Notes under the pieces: generated by a model
The model's input: the letters and a program-made list of their open reading frames with translations, nothing else
What the model was told of the DNA's origin: nothing
The model's database searches: none
Assembly (NCBI GenBank): GCA_022702545.1
Contig: JAHRBC010000004.1
Span: forward strand, 2,852,001-2,916,000
From: Phycomyces nitens
Lineage: Eukaryota; Mucoromycota; Mucoromycetes; Mucorales; Phycomycetaceae
Reading direction: 5' to 3'
Length of the DNA: 64,000 nt
In this document: one piece after another, positions 63,080 through 64,000 of the stretch
Layout: every line of letters begins with the position of its first letter
Position numbering within the stretch: the first letter of the stretch is position 1
Translations under genes and position numbers: made by a program

Positions 63080-64000
63080 AATCACTTGTTAATGTATACA
63101 GATAACCGTCAGATCCATTAGGGCTATAAAAATATGGGCTTCTGATAATTTGACTCATGGAATGAACCTCACAAAGATGAGAAAAACAAAATGGTGGTTC
63201 TATATTCGTTTTATTGTAAATGCGATTCTCAAAGTGAAGTTATGGATCAACTTGATAATTTATTTATTTATTGTATGTTGTAGGGTCAATGTATTCAATA
63301 GGTGCAAGGTATATTACTTTATAAAATGATCTTTGGTACCTTGGGAGTCTTAAATGCTTACAATTATTAGGCCAAGACCTTATGAATATAAACTTGTTGT
63401 TATGAGCAGGTCCATGTAGTTACATGGCATGTTTTATAATTCCAAGAAGTTTCTGCAATGATAAAAGCTTATTGCCTGTAACCAACCTGTAATTATCTTT
63501 ACCCATCTCTTTAGACATTTTTTATGTATGAACGTAAAGCCAATGTTGTAAGTGTAATTGGTATTTGTAATAATATATTAATAGCTTGTGAATTATTAGT
63601 GCTAAAAAGACGTTTATACTATATTAAAAATCCATAGAGTTTCCAATTGTTTTTGTTCGAGACAAAGGTTTATTGATTTGGTCAAAAAGCAATTCTTGAT
63701 AGATCATAGAGGAGATGTACTTGAGTGGAATATATAGAATTATACATTGAGAGAGAGAGATAAGGCTGTGTGGAGTAGTGGGTACAAGAGTAAAAAGAAA
63801 GGGTACTTTAGGATTCCTCTAAAGCAGACATTCAAACTTCTTTCCATAGTAACAGACTGACATTTAAACTCTACCAGACATCATACCAACACCATATTCT
63901 TATTATTCTCTTTCTATACTTTCTCTCACACATTCGAATCATATCATTTAACTAAAGCAACCTTTATAATACCAAAAATATCTGATATCCAGAGGTGGTC

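Larger units (their letters stand above)
59548..64000. other. Region of about 4.5 kb with no recognisable gene
   Basis: A/T-rich. Contains a TTTA run (59779-59798), an AAATT run (60258-60281), a long AT tract (60764-60799), an AAT run (60987-61013), a hairpin-forming inverted repeat (61790-61869), and a minus-strand open frame of about 166 codons (about 62579-63079). I found no splice-linked exons and no family match. Confidence 0.5.

Overview
The window looks like nuclear DNA of an early-diverging filamentous fungus, most probably Mucoromycota, order Mucorales. Reasons: AT-rich spacers full of A/T microsatellites; genes interrupted by many short introns (about 40-90 bp); a fungal-type Pkc1 and an orotidine decarboxylase that read like Mucorales proteins; and genes that budding yeast lacks (MED23, NKAP) or has strongly diverged (FNIP/Lst4). 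No operons, rRNA, confident tRNA, CRISPR or organellar sequence was seen. The species is not determined.

Layout. 1-3.6 kb: no recognisable gene. 3.6-4.7 kb (-): protein with an integrase-type HHCC zinc finger. 7.0-8.0 kb (+): FAD synthetase. 8.6-11.9 kb (+): karyopherin of the Mtr10/transportin-3 family. 12.1-14.0 kb (-): FHA-RING ubiquitin ligase (Dma/CHFR type). 14.2-15.5 kb: fold-back element with two almost identical 364-bp arms. 15.5-21.2 kb: gene desert. 21.2-27.7 kb (-): Mediator subunit MED23, divergent from NKAP (27.9-29.2 kb, +). 29.3-31.2 kb (-): actin-related protein 4. 31.6-34.9 kb (-): folliculin-interacting protein (FNIP/Lst4). 35.1-35.4 kb: Tc1/mariner-type MITE. 37.0-38.3 kb (-): sterol 24-C-methyltransferase ERG6. 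40.7-41.2 kb (-): mitochondrial KGD4. 42.7-43.9 kb (+): unrecognised coiled-coil protein. 45.3-49.1 kb (+): protein kinase C. 49.2-50.2 kb (-): URA3/pyrG. 51.5-55.1 kb (+): exocyst Sec10. 56.0-58.7 kb (+): Cas1-type polysaccharide O-acetyltransferase. 59.2-59.5 kb (+): ribosomal protein eL39. 59.5-64 kb: no recognisable gene.

The genes are housekeeping functions rather than one pathway. Loose themes are nuclear gene expression (MED23, NKAP, ARP4, Mtr10), cell wall and secretion (Pkc1, Sec10, Cas1), and metabolism (FAD1, ERG6, KGD4, URA3, FNIP/TOR). I found no convincing novel multi-gene system. The most unusual structures are the 14.2-15.5 kb fold-back element, the 35.1 kb MITE with nested inverted repeats, a hairpin at 61.8 kb, an orphan coiled-coil gene, a domesticated integrase-type finger, and odd exon architecture (two start-codon-only exons, a 19-nt exon across the ERG6 SAM motif, a GC-AG intron in URA3). 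Exon limits were placed by hand from splice consensus, reading frame and family knowledge. Totals divide by three for the genes where I give a protein length. The larger multi-exon genes (MED23, FNIP, PKC, SEC10, ARP4) are given as spans.
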